Notes: generated from the letters alone by a model not told the origin. DNA of 64,000 bases from Rhizobium sp. NXC14 (GCF_002117485.1 NZ_CP021030.1:3103001-3167000), one strand, 5' to 3'. Positions 1 through 9,181 are shown, counted from the stretch's first letter. Made by a program: numbers and translations.

Positions 1-511
1 CGTGCCGGCAACAACGAGCGCCGAAGACGTGCTCGCCTTGCAGCCGGACGGTATCTTCCTGTCGAACGGTCCCGGCGATCCAGCGGCAACCGGCGAATAT
101 GCCGTTCCTGTCATCAAGACGCTTGTTAAGACCGATATCCCGGTCTTCGGCATCTGCCTCGGCCATCAGATGCTCGGCCTCGCCTTGGGCGCCAAGACCG
201 AAAAGATGCACCAGGGCCATCACGGCGCCAATCATCCGGTCAAGGATCACACGACGGGCAAGGTCGAGATCGTCTCGATGAACCACGGCTTCGCGGTCGA
301 CTCGAAGTCGCTGCCCGACGGCGTTGAAGAGACTCATATTTCGCTTTTCGACGGCACCAATTGCGGCCTGCGCGTGCTCGGCAAGCAGGTCTTCTCCGTC
401 CAGCACCATCCGGAAGCCTCCCCCGGCCCGCAGGACAGCCACTATCTCTTCCGCCGCTTCGTCAACATGGTGCGCGAGAAGAAGGGCGAACCGGCGCTTG
501 CAGAGCGCTAG
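1..511 (+). CDS. carA: Carbamoyl-phosphate synthase small subunit, C-terminal part (5' end outside window)
   Basis: This is the glutaminase (class I amidotransferase) half of the small subunit. It releases ammonia from glutamine for CarB, feeding arginine and pyrimidine synthesis. The frame is open from the first base, so the N-terminal half lies upstream of the window. Visible motifs are the oxyanion segment LSNGPGDP, the nucleophile elbow GICLGHQ with the catalytic Cys, MNHGFAVD, and the His-Glu pair in [10 protein letters not shown]. The large subunit carB lies about 8.7 kb downstream on the same strand with unrelated genes between, so carA and carB are not one operon here. The identification is firm from the motifs; only the start is unknown. 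Confidence 0.96.
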   Translation, partial: VPATTSAEDVLALQPDGIFLSNGPGDPAATGEYAVPVIKTLVKTDIPVFGICLGHQMLGLALGAKTEKMHQGHHGANHPVKDHTTGKVEIVSMNHGFAVDSKSLPDGVEETHISLFDGTNCGLRVLGKQVFSVQHHPEASPGPQDSHYLFRRFVNMVREKKGEPALAER

Positions 512-610
512 TTTCAAGAAGTGCCGGTTTCGCAAACTCTGTTAAACCGGCAGCCACCAACGTAATGTGGCATCTCTTGAATCTTGAAAGACAGCTATCA
601 GAGAAAGGAC

Positions 611-636
611 CGCTATCTGCCCATAGCGTCTTTTTT
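611..636 (+). terminator. Probable intrinsic terminator after carA
   Basis: A perfect 6-bp stem (CGCTAT at 611-616, ATAGCG at 623-628) with a 6-nt loop is followed by TC and six Ts. It lies about 100 bases past the carA stop. I see no gene in the rest of the 512-809 gap. Confidence 0.65.
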
Positions 637-809
637 CTTTGTTGAAGGATAGGGCTGCTTTGCGCCGCAAGTAGAGGGCGACTTCGCAGCTTCCTGAAAG
701 CAGACCTTGATGGCAGATTGCGCTGGAGGTGGTGGTTACGCCGGCACCGGCTGTTGTTCATCTTCCGCCGAAATGGCGAACAGGTTCAAGATCGGGCATT
801 GATCACTCA

Positions 810-2582
810 TCATTGTACGACACCGGCCTTGCGTAGCCCCTCCATGGCGAGGTCGAAATCGGCGGGGTTCTTGAAGGGCAAGACTTTGCGGCGGTATTCC
901 AAGGAGAAGTCGGGATTAACGCGCAGCACCTCTTGCCACGTCGCCCGAGCCTCTTCGAACCGGCCGAGGTGTCCGTAACAGGCGGCCAGAAGCGCGCGAG
1001 AGACGTCGGTGACGGGATTGCGGCTCACGCGCTGCACCAACAATTCAACGGCCTCTTCGTACCTTCGCAGTTGAAACCAGGCCCAGGCCTGAAAGTGGAG
1101 AACGACATCCGGAAAATACGGGTTCAAGATCCTCGCCCGATCGAAACAGGCGAGTGCCTCGTGAGATCTGCCTGAATAGAGAAGTGCCTCGCCGAGGCTG
1201 ACCTGCCCTTCGGCGAAGTTCGGGTTGAGGCCTATCGCACGCTCGGCCTCGCCGATGGCTCTATCGTGCTGCCGTGAGTAAAGCCTGACGACACTCAATG
1301 CCCAGTGCGCCACGGGGTCGCTCTCATCCCGCGCCACCGCCAGCATCGCAGCCTCTTCGGCCTGCTGGAGCGAGCGTTGCGGCGACGCGCTCCACCGGTT
1401 CAGGTAGTCGAGCCCATGGGTAAGGGCGAGAAAGGCATGTGCCGAGGCGAAGTTGGGGTCCAGTTCGACGGCATGTTGCAAAAGATCGCGGGCGTCGCTG
1501 TTCGTTTGCTTCGTCAGCCGGTGCCACAGCTCCCGGCCACGCAGGAAGCAGTCATAGGCCTCGGGGTGACCGGTCTGGCCCGGCACCAGCCTTTTCCGAT
1601 CACCTTCTGTCAGGTTGACCGCCAGTGCGTCGACGATCTGCTGCGTGACATCGTCCTGAACCGCGAAAATGTCGGTCAGGTCTCGATCGAACCGCTCCGC
1701 CCATAGATGCCCGCCGGTGGTCGCGTCGATGAGCTGCGCGGTGATGCGTACCCTGTTGCCTGATTTGCGCACACTGCCCTCAAGAACATGCCGCACGCCG
1801 AGCTTCGTGCCCACCTCCTGCACATGGACGTTCCTGCCTTTGAAGGTAAATGACGAATTGCGGGCGATGACGAAGAGCTGCGACAACTTCGATAGCGCCG
1901 TGATGATGTCTTCCGAGATGCCGTCGGCGAAGTAGTCCTGTTCGGCGTCACCGCTCATGTTGGCGAAGGGCAGGACGGCGATCGACAGCTTCGGCGACGT
2001 TGCCCTCGCAGGTGGACTCGTTGCGGTTTCCGAGGTGGCGGCTGCCTTGGTCCCGACGCTGCCGACTTGCAGCGAATAGACGCGGATCGGTTCGGCAATG
2101 TTCTTGAGTAGCGTGCTGCCGAGATCGCTGACCGAGAGGTCGAGCCTCGCCTTGACTTGGCGATAGGCATCCTCGGACAGGCAGATCGCGCCTGCCGCGG
2201 CGACGCCCTCCAATCGCGAGGCGATGTTGACGCCGTCGCCCATCAGATCGCCATCGCTTTCCTCCACGACGTCGCCCAGATGAATACCGATCCGAAACTC
2301 GATGCGACGGTCCTGCGGCACGCCGTCATTGCGCTCCAGCATACCGTTCTGCACCTCAATGGCACAGCGCACGGCGTCCACCACGCTGCGGAACTCGACC
2401 AGCGCACCATCGCCGGTGCGCTTCACCACCCGGCCATGGTGCACGGCGATCGTCGGATCGATGAGATCGCTGCGCAGTGCCCGTAACCTCGCCAGGGTGC
2501 GGTCCTCATCGGCGCCGGCAAGCCGGCTGTACCCGACCACGTCTGCGGCCAGGATTGCAGCCAGCTTTCGGTTCTCGCTCAT
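810..2582 (-). CDS. Class III adenylate/guanylate cyclase with TolB-like and TPR domains
   Basis: A 590-residue protein of a type common in rhizobia. Residues about 1-175 are a class III nucleotide cyclase catalytic domain, with candidate metal-binding Asp residues in LAADVVGYS and TGDGALVEF. A linker near 175-195 leads to a TolB/FlgO-like domain (IAVLPFANMSGD, FADGISEDI) to about 330. The rest is TPR-like helical repeats ending near 585. I see no signal peptide or membrane segment, so it is probably cytoplasmic and makes cAMP or cGMP in response to a partner bound by the TPR part. The ATG at 2580-2582 is preceded by GAGGAG. The gene stands alone on its strand. The substrate nucleotide cannot be told from what I can see. 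Confidence 0.88.
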   Translation of the reverse strand: MSENRKLAAILAADVVGYSRLAGADEDRTLARLRALRSDLIDPTIAVHHGRVVKRTGDGALVEFRSVVDAVRCAIEVQNGMLERNDGVPQDRRIEFRIGIHLGDVVEESDGDLMGDGVNIASRLEGVAAAGAICLSEDAYRQVKARLDLSVSDLGSTLLKNIAEPIRVYSLQVGSVGTKAAATSETATSPPARATSPKLSIAVLPFANMSGDAEQDYFADGISEDIITALSKLSQLFVIARNSSFTFKGRNVHVQEVGTKLGVRHVLEGSVRKSGNRVRITAQLIDATTGGHLWAERFDRDLTDIFAVQDDVTQQIVDALAVNLTEGDRKRLVPGQTGHPEAYDCFLRGRELWHRLTKQTNSDARDLLQHAVELDPNFASAHAFLALTHGLDYLNRWSASPQRSLQQAEEAAMLAVARDESDPVAHWALSVVRLYSRQHDRAIGEAERAIGLNPNFAEGQVSLGEALLYSGRSHEALACFDRARILNPYFPDVVLHFQAWAWFQLRRYEEAVELLVQRVSRNPVTDVSRALLAACYGHLGRFEEARATWQEVLRVNPDFSLEYRRKVLPFKNPADFDLAMEGLRKAGVVQ

Positions 2583-2846
2583 GGCGCGGTCTCCTCACTT
2601 CCAGGATAGCAGGGAGACAGAAGGCAAGAAAGAACTTCTAGCCGCGGCTTGGAGCGATCTTGGCTGAGATCGACTTGTCCAATCGCTCATCGACGCACCC
2701 AACGTTGAAGCTGCACGCAATGCCTGCTCTGTCGTTACTTGAAGCCGAGCCAGCAACCGCTTCTGGCGCACCGTTGCATCAAGCTTGGACAATGTCCCCG
2801 AAACAGGAAAGGAATGGACATTCGACCGGCCCCTGCCCTTTCACTA

Positions 2847-2877
2847 TTGACCTCAACCATGCTTGAGGAATTACAGA
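2847..2877 (+). promoter_or_regulatory. SoxR-type box inside a promoter with 19-bp spacer
   Basis: An 18-bp near-perfect dyad, CCTCAACCATGCTTGAGG at 2851-2868, lies between a -35-like TTGACC (2847-2852) and a -10-like TACAGA (2872-2877) separated by 19 bp. From memory, the enterobacterial SoxR site is CCTCAAGTTAACTTGAGG, with the same arms; the extended spacer is the hallmark of MerR-family activated promoters. It reads into the monooxygenase gene starting at 2909. No soxR gene is in this window. The rest of the 2583-2846 gap shows no gene I can support. Confidence 0.75.
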
Positions 2878-2908
2878 ACAACCCGCAGATCCGATGCAGG
2901 AGATATAG

Positions 2909-3229
2909 ATGAGCGGAGCTTTCTATCGTGTCGACAAGTTCATCGTGCCGGCGGCGGCGCGTGAGGAATTTCTTGTCAAAGTGATGATGACCCACAAGCT
3001 GCTGGAGGCACAGGAGGGCTTCATCGATCACCGGGTGCTGGAGCAGGTCTCAGGTCCCGGCGAATTCAATTTCGTTACCATCGCCGAATGGAAAAATACC
3101 GAAGTCGTCGAGCGTGCGCGAGCAGCCGTGACGGCCGCCCACAAGGCCGCAAATTTCGATCCGCAGGAAATGTTCTCGCGTCTCGGCATTCGAGCCGATA
3201 TCGGCAGTTACAAGCCTGTCGCGGCCTGA
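2909..3229 (+). CDS. Antibiotic biosynthesis monooxygenase (ABM) domain protein
   Basis: A 106-residue protein spanning essentially one ABM (dimeric alpha-beta barrel) domain. Family members include small cofactor-less monooxygenases acting on quinols or polyketides, and haem-degrading enzymes. Features are the N-terminal strand, the EGFIDHRVLEQ segment and the FVTIAEWKN strand. The ATG is preceded by AGGAG. The upstream SoxR-type promoter suggests induction by redox-cycling compounds, which fits a role in modifying quinones. The two drug-efflux genes just downstream on the other strand are a suggestive setting but have no visible SoxR site. The substrate is unknown. Confidence 0.82.
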   Translation: MSGAFYRVDKFIVPAAAREEFLVKVMMTHKLLEAQEGFIDHRVLEQVSGPGEFNFVTIAEWKNTEVVERARAAVTAAHKAANFDPQEMFSRLGIRADIGSYKPVAA

Positions 3230-3245
3230 GGGAAAGGACGCCGGC

Positions 3246-4649
3246 TCAGACGCCGGCGATCGCGCCCTCCCGGCGAACGAGAAGATAGAAGCGTCCGCAG
3301 AGCATGGCGGCGGCCGCCGCCAGCCCTACGAGGAAGCCGAACCAGATGCCGATGCCGCCCAGACCCAACGGAAAAGCGAAGGCCCAGGCTAGGAAGAAGC
3401 CAATCGGCCAGTAAGCTATCAGCGCCATGATCATCGGCACGCGCGCGTCCTTCAGGCCGCGCAGCAGTCCATTAGCGATCACCTGCAGCCCGTCGACCAG
3501 TTGGAAAAGCCCGGCAACGACGATCAGCGGCCCGGCATAGGAGAGCACCTCGGGCGCCTCGGGCGAACTGACGTCGAGGAACCAGCTGCCGAGGAATTGG
3601 GGCATTGTGGCAAAGAGCACCGAGCCCACCGCCGAAATGGCGCAGCCGAGGATGAACACCATGATCGAAGCCCGCACCAGCCCGTCATAATCGCCCTGCC
3701 CGTGGGCGACGCCCACGCGCACCGTCGCCGCTTGGCTGAGGCCTAGCGGGATCATGAAGGCGATCGAAGCCCATTGCAGGGCGATGCCGTGGGCGGCGAG
3801 TTCGATCGTGCCGATATAGCCCATCAGCAGCGAGGCCACCGTGAACAGGCTAACCTCGGCAAGGATGGTGACGCTGATGGGGAAACCGAGCCGGATGACT
3901 TCCAGCAGCGCATGCCAGTCGGGCTTCCAGAACCGCACGAAGATCTCGTAGCGGCGCGTCTCCTCCCGCCTCTGCACGAAGGCAAGGATGAAGAGGAAAC
4001 CAGCCGTCTGCACCACGACCGATACGATCGCCGCACCCTCGAGCCCCATCGCCGGAAAGCCGAAATGGCCGAGCACGAGGGCATAGGCGAAGAACGCGTT
4101 CATCACCAGCGTCACGATGGTGACGTTGAGAATGATGCCGGCCTTGCCGATGGCGCTGACCAGCGCGCGCATCACGTTGAAGAGCAGTGCCGGCAGCACA
4201 CCGAACTGACCGATCATGATATAGCCATGCGCGAGCTTGACTACCTCTGGCTTCTGCTGCGCGAAGAGCAGGATTTGTTCGGAATAGAAGAAGGCGGGCT
4301 GCATGACGGCCCAATATCCAATCACCACCCACAGACCCATGCGCAGCGATCGGCGCACAGAGACGACGTCGCCGCGGCCATAGGCCTGCGCCACCATCGG
4401 AATGACGGCGATGGCAAAACCCGAACCGAAGATGAGGATGGTGAAGAGGAATTGAGCCGACAGCACCATCGCTGCCAGATGCTCGGCGCCGAGGCGGCCG
4501 ACGATCATCACGTCGGTGGTATTGATGCCGAGCTGAGCGAGCTGTGCGCCGATTAGCGGAATGCCGAGCGCCAGTGTTGCACGAAAATGCGCACCCCAAC
4601 GATTATCGTTTGTCGGCGCAAGGCTGCGCGCGTCGATCGGCGTGTCCAT
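3246..4649 (-). CDS. MATE family multidrug efflux transporter
   Basis: A 467-residue inner-membrane protein with about twelve hydrophobic segments in two homologous halves, as expected for cation/drug antiporters of the NorM type. Typical segments are GIPLIGAQLAQLGINTTDV near the N-terminus and the AMGLEGAAI region in the middle. The frame extends 27 codons further upstream, but that extension is hydrophilic and unlike the family. The ATG at 4647-4649 starts just before the first helix region, so I chose it. It is followed on the same strand by the TetA-like carrier upstream (4794-6038). Substrates are unknown. Confidence 0.9.
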   Translation of the reverse strand: MDTPIDARSLAPTNDNRWGAHFRATLALGIPLIGAQLAQLGINTTDVMIVGRLGAEHLAAMVLSAQFLFTILIFGSGFAIAVIPMVAQAYGRGDVVSVRRSLRMGLWVVIGYWAVMQPAFFYSEQILLFAQQKPEVVKLAHGYIMIGQFGVLPALLFNVMRALVSAIGKAGIILNVTIVTLVMNAFFAYALVLGHFGFPAMGLEGAAIVSVVVQTAGFLFILAFVQRREETRRYEIFVRFWKPDWHALLEVIRLGFPISVTILAEVSLFTVASLLMGYIGTIELAAHGIALQWASIAFMIPLGLSQAATVRVGVAHGQGDYDGLVRASIMVFILGCAISAVGSVLFATMPQFLGSWFLDVSSPEAPEVLSYAGPLIVVAGLFQLVDGLQVIANGLLRGLKDARVPMIMALIAYWPIGFFLAWAFAFPLGLGGIGIWFGFLVGLAAAAAMLCGRFYLLVRREGAIAGV

Positions 4650-4793
4650 GACACCAGTCCTGTGATTGAGATCTGCAACGCCGCGTAGTGGCGCAAAAAT
4701 ATCACTCGGGCTTAAATCAAAGCCCCGCAAAGAACTACCCCAAAACAGGCAGATGATGAAAAATTCATCATACCATCACCATTTCTGATCGGT

Positions 4794-6038
4794 TCAGCCC
4801 ACACCTTCCAGCGCCTCGGCCGGCTCCCCGGCTCGAACCCTCGTGAGGAATACCCCGGCGGCCACAACAATGAGCACAGCAGCCGTGAGATACGGCGCAC
4901 CGGCAAAGGTGACGGGCGCCTCAGGCCGCGTGAAATAGCCGAACATTTGCGTGAAGATCAATGGCCCGACAATGGTGGTGATGCTGCTGAGGCTGGTCAG
5001 CGCGCCCTGCAACTCGCCTTGCGCCGAAGGCGGCACCTTCCCGGCGGCAATGCTGCGCAGCGCCGGATCGGCGACGTTTTCGATGACGGTCGCCACGATG
5101 ACGACATAGACCACCCAGCCCTCCCAGGCGAAGGCATAGCCGGTCAAGCCTGCAGCCGAGAAACAGAGGCCGAGAAGCGCGGTCTTCCACTCGCCAAGCA
5201 CAGGCACGATCCGCGGCAGGACAAGGCCCATGACGAGCGCAGCACCGATGCCGTAAATGCCGAGCGACAGGCCGATCTGGCCCTCGCTCCAACCGTAGCG
5301 GTAGGTGGAGACGAAGGACCAGACCGAGGGATAGACGGCATGCGCCAGGAAAAACAGGAACATGACGAGGCTGACCCCGCCGATGCCAGGGTAATGGCGC
5401 ATCTGGCGCAGCGCGCCGAGGGGGTTGGCGCGTTTCCACTCGAAGCGGCGGCGGTTCTTCGCCTCCAGCGTTTCCGGCAGCAGAAAGCAGGCGGCGATGA
5501 AATTGAGAAGCGACAAAGCGGCAGCGCCGAGGAAGGGTACGCGTGGGCCGAATTCCCCGAGGAATCCGCCAATGACAGGGCCGATGGTAAAGCCGACGCC
5601 GAAGGCGATGCCGATCAGTCCGAAGTTCTTCGCGCGGTTCTCCTCCGTGCTGATATCGGCGATATAGGCCGAGCAGGTGGCGAAGCTGCCGCCGCTGATG
5701 CCGGCAAGCACGCGGCCGACGAACAGCATCCAGAAGCTGGTGGCGATGCCGCAGATGAAGTTGTCGATGGCGAAGGTCAGCACCGAAAGCAGAAGGATCG
5801 GCCGGCGGCCGAAGCGGTCGGACAGGTTTCCGAGCAACGGCGCGAACAGGAACTGCATGCCGGCATAGACGAGCATCAGCCAGCCGCCGTCGATCGCCGC
5901 ATCGCTGACGCTGCCGCCGGTCAGCTGCTCCAGATAGGCGGGCAGCACCGGCATGATGATGGCGATGCCGATAATGTCGAGGAAGAGGATGACGAAGACC
6001 AGGAAAAGGCCGCGGCGAACGAATCTCGGATCAAGCAT
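4794..6038 (-). CDS. TetA-like MFS drug efflux transporter
   Basis: A 414-residue, twelve-helix major facilitator protein. The loop 2-3 signature GNLSDRFGRRP and the first-helix motif LDIIGIAIIMPVLP place it in the DHA1 / TetA-like branch (drug:H+ antiporters). Length equals that of class A-type tetracycline carriers, but many chromosomal rhizobial homologues are not tetracycline pumps, so specificity is unproven. No tetR-type repressor is divergent to it, unlike mobile tet determinants; upstream lies only an aldo/keto reductase remnant. It probably is a housekeeping carrier rather than an acquired resistance gene. Confidence 0.88.
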   Translation of the reverse strand: MLDPRFVRRGLFLVFVILFLDIIGIAIIMPVLPAYLEQLTGGSVSDAAIDGGWLMLVYAGMQFLFAPLLGNLSDRFGRRPILLLSVLTFAIDNFICGIATSFWMLFVGRVLAGISGGSFATCSAYIADISTEENRAKNFGLIGIAFGVGFTIGPVIGGFLGEFGPRVPFLGAAALSLLNFIAACFLLPETLEAKNRRRFEWKRANPLGALRQMRHYPGIGGVSLVMFLFFLAHAVYPSVWSFVSTYRYGWSEGQIGLSLGIYGIGAALVMGLVLPRIVPVLGEWKTALLGLCFSAAGLTGYAFAWEGWVVYVVIVATVIENVADPALRSIAAGKVPPSAQGELQGALTSLSSITTIVGPLIFTQMFGYFTRPEAPVTFAGAPYLTAAVLIVVAAGVFLTRVRAGEPAEALEGVG

Positions 6039-6223
6039 GAGGCATCTCTACAGCAGCTGTTTCTGAAAAGACGATCTCCGTCGCCGGAAAGTGACATAGC
6101 TCAGAAAAGAAACTGAAACAATCGGTGAACATCCGGAAGCATCTCAGGAGTTCTACGGGAAAATCGTCAGGGCCTCAACCGGTAGACGCGCACCGTCGTT
6201 CCGGCGAATCGTAGCAATAAAAC

Positions 6224-6443
6224 TCCCTTGCAATCGCCGCGGCATCCAGATCAATCCAAGCAGAACATTGTTCCCCTCATCGGCGCCCGCCGCCGCGACC
6301 GGTTGACTGAGGCGCTCGGTTCACTTGCGGTGGATCTGTCGGCAGAAGATTTCGCCGCCATTGAACGCGTCGTGCCGAAGGATGCGGCTGCGGGCGGGCG
6401 TTATCCGGAACATTTGCTGCAGCATATGGACAGTGAGAGGTAA
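6224..6443 (+). pseudogene. Aldo/keto reductase C-terminal remnant, frameshifted
   Basis: The open frame from 6228 encodes NIVPLIGARRRDRLTEALG, then VDLSAEDFAAIE, and ends HMDSER, which is the characteristic C-terminus of aldo/keto reductases. About 250 residues of barrel are missing. Just upstream, the frame beginning at 6224 reads SLAIA, which resembles the segment that normally precedes IVPLIGAR in the family, so a frameshift separates the two pieces. There is no plausible start or ribosome site. I infer a decayed gene whose 5' part has been deleted. Confidence 0.7.
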
Positions 6444-6486
6444 CGCGGGAGGATTTGAAGAGATTGCAAATGAACGCCTTGCTTTG

Positions 6487-6608
6487 CAGCCCCCTCATCC
6501 GCCCTACGGGCACCTTCTCCCCGAGGGGAGAAGAGGGAGTCGAGACGTCGTGGCAATCCCTTCTCCCCTCGGGGAGAAGGTGGCCCGAAGGGTCGCATGA
6601 GGGGGCTG
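6487..6608. repeat. Large palindromic intergenic element
   Basis: Terminal arms CAGCCCCCTCAT (6487-6498) and ATGAGGGGGCTG (6597-6608) are perfect inverted repeats. Inside lie further arms rich in CTTCTCCCC / GGGGAGAAG. The whole 122 bp could fold into one long hairpin. It resembles the mosaic palindromic elements scattered between genes in Rhizobiales. It sits between the aldo/keto reductase remnant and the metallopeptidase gene. Confidence 0.8.
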
Positions 6609-6626
6609 CCCGGCAGGTCTGGAACC

Positions 6627-7544
6627 TCAAACTGGCCCCGAAAACGTATCACACGCCGTCAGTTGCCCGCTGTCGAAACCGCGCTTGAACCATCTGACGC
6701 GCTGCGCCGAGGTGCCGTGGTTGAAACTCTCGGGCACGACGTAACCTTGCGAGCGCTTCTGCAGCGTATCGTCGCCGATCTGCTGTGCGGCATTCAGCGC
6801 CTCCTCGAGATCGCCCGCCTCCAGGATACCCTTCTGCTGGGTATACTTGCCCCAGATGCCGGCGAAGCAATCGGCCTGCAGCTCGACGCGGACCGACATC
6901 TTGTTGGCCTCCTCCTCGCTCATGCGCTGACGGGCCTCGTTGAACTTCGGCAGGATGCCAAGCAGGTTCTGCACGTGATGGCCGACCTCATGCGCAACGA
7001 CATAGGCTTCGGCAAAATCGCCGGATGCGCCGAAGCGATCGGACAACTCCTGGAAGAAGGCCGTATCGAGATAGACCTTATGATCTCCAGGGCAATAGAA
7101 CGGACCGGTCGCGGCAGAGGCGAAGCCGCAGGCCGACTGCGTCTGGTCGGAGAAGAGTACGAGCCGAGGCTCCTCGTAATCCCGGCCCTGTGCCTGGAAA
7201 ATGCCGTTCCAGGTATCCTCGGTCTCGGCAAGGACGGTCCGCACGAAAGCAGTCATTTCGTCATTGGCGGGGGTGCGGGCGCCGGATTCGCTCTGCTCGT
7301 AGCCGGGGCCGCTGGACATGCCCCCGGTGTCCAGCACCTGCATCAGGTCGATGCCCATCGCCTTGAAGATCAGATAGATGACGACGAGGAAGATGATCGT
7401 GCCAATGCTCAAGCCACCGCCGGCGCGGCGAACACCGCCGCCTGAGGGAAAGCTGAAACCACCGCCACGGCCAAAACCGCCGCCGGTGGGCTCGCCGCGA
7501 CGATCCTCGACATTGTCGGACTGACGCCGGCCTCTCCATTCCAT
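6627..7544 (-). CDS. YpfJ-type neutral zinc metallopeptidase, membrane anchored
   Basis: A 305-residue protein with a Gly/Arg-rich N-terminus, one transmembrane helix (TIIFLVVIYLIFKAMGI, about residues 45-61), and a periplasmic catalytic domain. The zinc site is HEVGHH, with QADCFAGIWG further on, as in the YpfJ family. I place the start at the ATG reading MEWRGRRQ, since the extra 11 codons upstream are unlike the family. The role in cells is poorly known. The gene is alone, with the small ORF at 7654-7803 upstream on the same strand. Confidence 0.88.
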   Translation of the reverse strand: MEWRGRRQSDNVEDRRGEPTGGGFGRGGGFSFPSGGGVRRAGGGLSIGTIIFLVVIYLIFKAMGIDLMQVLDTGGMSSGPGYEQSESGARTPANDEMTAFVRTVLAETEDTWNGIFQAQGRDYEEPRLVLFSDQTQSACGFASAATGPFYCPGDHKVYLDTAFFQELSDRFGASGDFAEAYVVAHEVGHHVQNLLGILPKFNEARQRMSEEEANKMSVRVELQADCFAGIWGKYTQQKGILEAGDLEEALNAAQQIGDDTLQKRSQGYVVPESFNHGTSAQRVRWFKRGFDSGQLTACDTFSGPV

Positions 7545-7653
7545 TTTCGTTCTCCCCGGCAATGCCCGTGCTTGCACTCAAGGAATTTATATAACCGCCA
7601 GCACGAGGAATTCCAGCGGCTTCGTCCGCCTGCAATACGGGCGGTTGAACCGC

Positions 7654-7803
7654 TCACTTTTTCCTCGGGCTTGGCTGCGCCGGTCCCTTTTGTCCGCCAC
7701 TTTTGCCGCTGCCATGCGGCTTGCCCTCCCCCTGACGTGCTAGCTCACTATCCACGGTGTCCCGCGAGCCTTCTGCCGGTTCCTTGTCTTTTGGATCCAT
7801 CAT
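7654..7803 (-). CDS. Small hydrophilic protein of unknown function (49 aa)
   Basis: A short frame reads MMDPKDKEPAEG at its start and ends GPAQPSPRKK. It is strongly hydrophilic, rich in Lys, Gly, Pro and Glu, with no membrane segment. Two adjacent ATGs are preceded by GGAGG at good spacing, which is the best evidence that it is translated. It lies between the metallopeptidase and the divergent alcohol dehydrogenase. Composition suggests an intrinsically disordered protein. I do not recognise a family. Confidence 0.55.
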   Translation of the reverse strand: MMDPKDKEPAEGSRDTVDSELARQGEGKPHGSGKSGGQKGPAQPSPRKK

Positions 7804-7983
7804 CACAGCCTCCAGTTTCTCGGCTCGAAAACTTCAGGGAGAGGATATTGTTCCGTCAGTTCGGTCGGCCGCAGCCATGCCTCAACATGCGTCCCATCAC
7901 GTAAAGAAGATGCCTCAACCGCTTGACGAGACTCCCGCTTTCGCTCTTCCTGGTGAAAGGGGAGAATGCAGGAGGAGATGGCG

Positions 7984-9012
7984 ATGAAGGCGGTGCGCCT
8001 GCAAGCGACAGGACAGTTGCAGCTTTGCGAAGTCGAAAACCCGATACCAGCCCCGGGTGAATTGCTCGTCCGGATCGAGGCCTGCGGCATCTGCGGCACC
8101 GACCGCCATGTCTTCCACGGCGAATTTCCGTCGAAGCCGCCGGTGACGCTCGGCCATGAATTCGCCGGCATCGTCGAGACCGTCGGACCTGATGTGACCG
8201 ATTTCCGCCCCGGCATGCGGGTGACCGGCGATCCGAACATTTCCTGCGGCGGCTGCGGGGAATGCCGGCGCGGCCGAGTCAATCTCTGCCGGAACCTGCA
8301 GGCGATCGGCATTCACCGCGACGGCGGCTTTGCCGATTATGTCTGCATGCCGCAAAGCCAGGCCTTTGCGCTGCCGACCGATCTTGATCCGCTCCACGGC
8401 GCCTTCTGCGAGCCGCTCGCCTGCTGCATCCACGGCGTCGATCTTGCCGGGCTGCACGCCGGCGCCTCAGTCATCGTGCTCGGTGGCGGCGTGATCGGCC
8501 TGCTCACCCTTCAGTTGGCCAGGCTCGCCGGCGCGACTCGCGTCGTGCTGGTGACGCGCAGCGCCGAAAAACGACGCTTGGCCGAAATCCTCGGCGCCAC
8601 GGCAACGGCCGATCCAGGCGACGGCGATATCGTTGCCCGCATCACCGCCGCAGACGGATTGCTGCCCGGCGGCGCCGACGTCGTCTTCGAATGCGCCGGC
8701 GTCGCTGAAACCATGGAACAGACGCCGCGGCTTGCCCGCCGCGGCGGCACTGCCGTCATTCTCGGCGTGATGCCGCAGGGGGCAAAAATCGAGATCGAGC
8801 CTTTTGACCTGCTGTTTCGCGAAGTCAGGCTGATAAGCTCCTTCGTCAACCCCTTCACCCATGGCCGCGCCGCCGATCTGATCGCCTCCGGCAGGATCAA
8901 GGTCGAGCCGTTGATCTCCCGCAGGATTGGGCTTGCAGAAGCCCCAGACGCGATCGTCAATCCGGCGCGCAGCGGCGAAATCCGGGCACTCGTCATCCCC
9001 GGCCGGGAATAG
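7984..9012 (+). CDS. Zinc-dependent alcohol/polyol dehydrogenase (MDR family)
   Basis: A 342-residue medium-chain dehydrogenase/reductase. The catalytic zinc site is formed by CGICGTD and GHEFAG, the structural zinc lobe by CGGCGECRRGRVNLC, and the NAD(P) fold by the glycine-rich VLGGGVIGLL. The pattern is closest to sorbitol/threonine dehydrogenase-type enzymes that oxidise polyols or secondary alcohols. Three in-frame ATGs exist (7966, 7978, 7984). GGAGGAG at 7971-7977 has ideal spacing only to 7984, giving the family-like start MKAVRL. Upstream and downstream genes are unrelated, so the substrate is not indicated by context. Confidence 0.88.
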   Translation: MKAVRLQATGQLQLCEVENPIPAPGELLVRIEACGICGTDRHVFHGEFPSKPPVTLGHEFAGIVETVGPDVTDFRPGMRVTGDPNISCGGCGECRRGRVNLCRNLQAIGIHRDGGFADYVCMPQSQAFALPTDLDPLHGAFCEPLACCIHGVDLAGLHAGASVIVLGGGVIGLLTLQLARLAGATRVVLVTRSAEKRRLAEILGATATADPGDGDIVARITAADGLLPGGADVVFECAGVAETMEQTPRLARRGGTAVILGVMPQGAKIEIEPFDLLFREVRLISSFVNPFTHGRAADLIASGRIKVEPLISRRIGLAEAPDAIVNPARSGEIRALVIPGRE

Positions 9013-9181
9013 GCGTCCGCGCCGGTTCGAATTCCTGTCGATTCCGCGATTTATGGGGTTCCGTTTGCAAATACATTTGCCTATAAGCCGCTTCTAGCCT
9101 GAAAAGACCCAGCATGCGCAACCGACCCGGTGATCTCCCACCCTGGCCGGTTTTCTGCGCAGCCAGAAAATGGATATCGCC

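Noticed and set aside
4794..6038. Mobile tetracycline-resistance determinant
   Set aside because: No tetR, IS or integrase nearby and base composition like its neighbours; more likely a chromosomal carrier.
3774..6116. Long plus-strand frames opposite the MATE and MFS genes
   Set aside because: Charged low-complexity shadows of hydrophobic transporter genes read on the other strand; no motifs.
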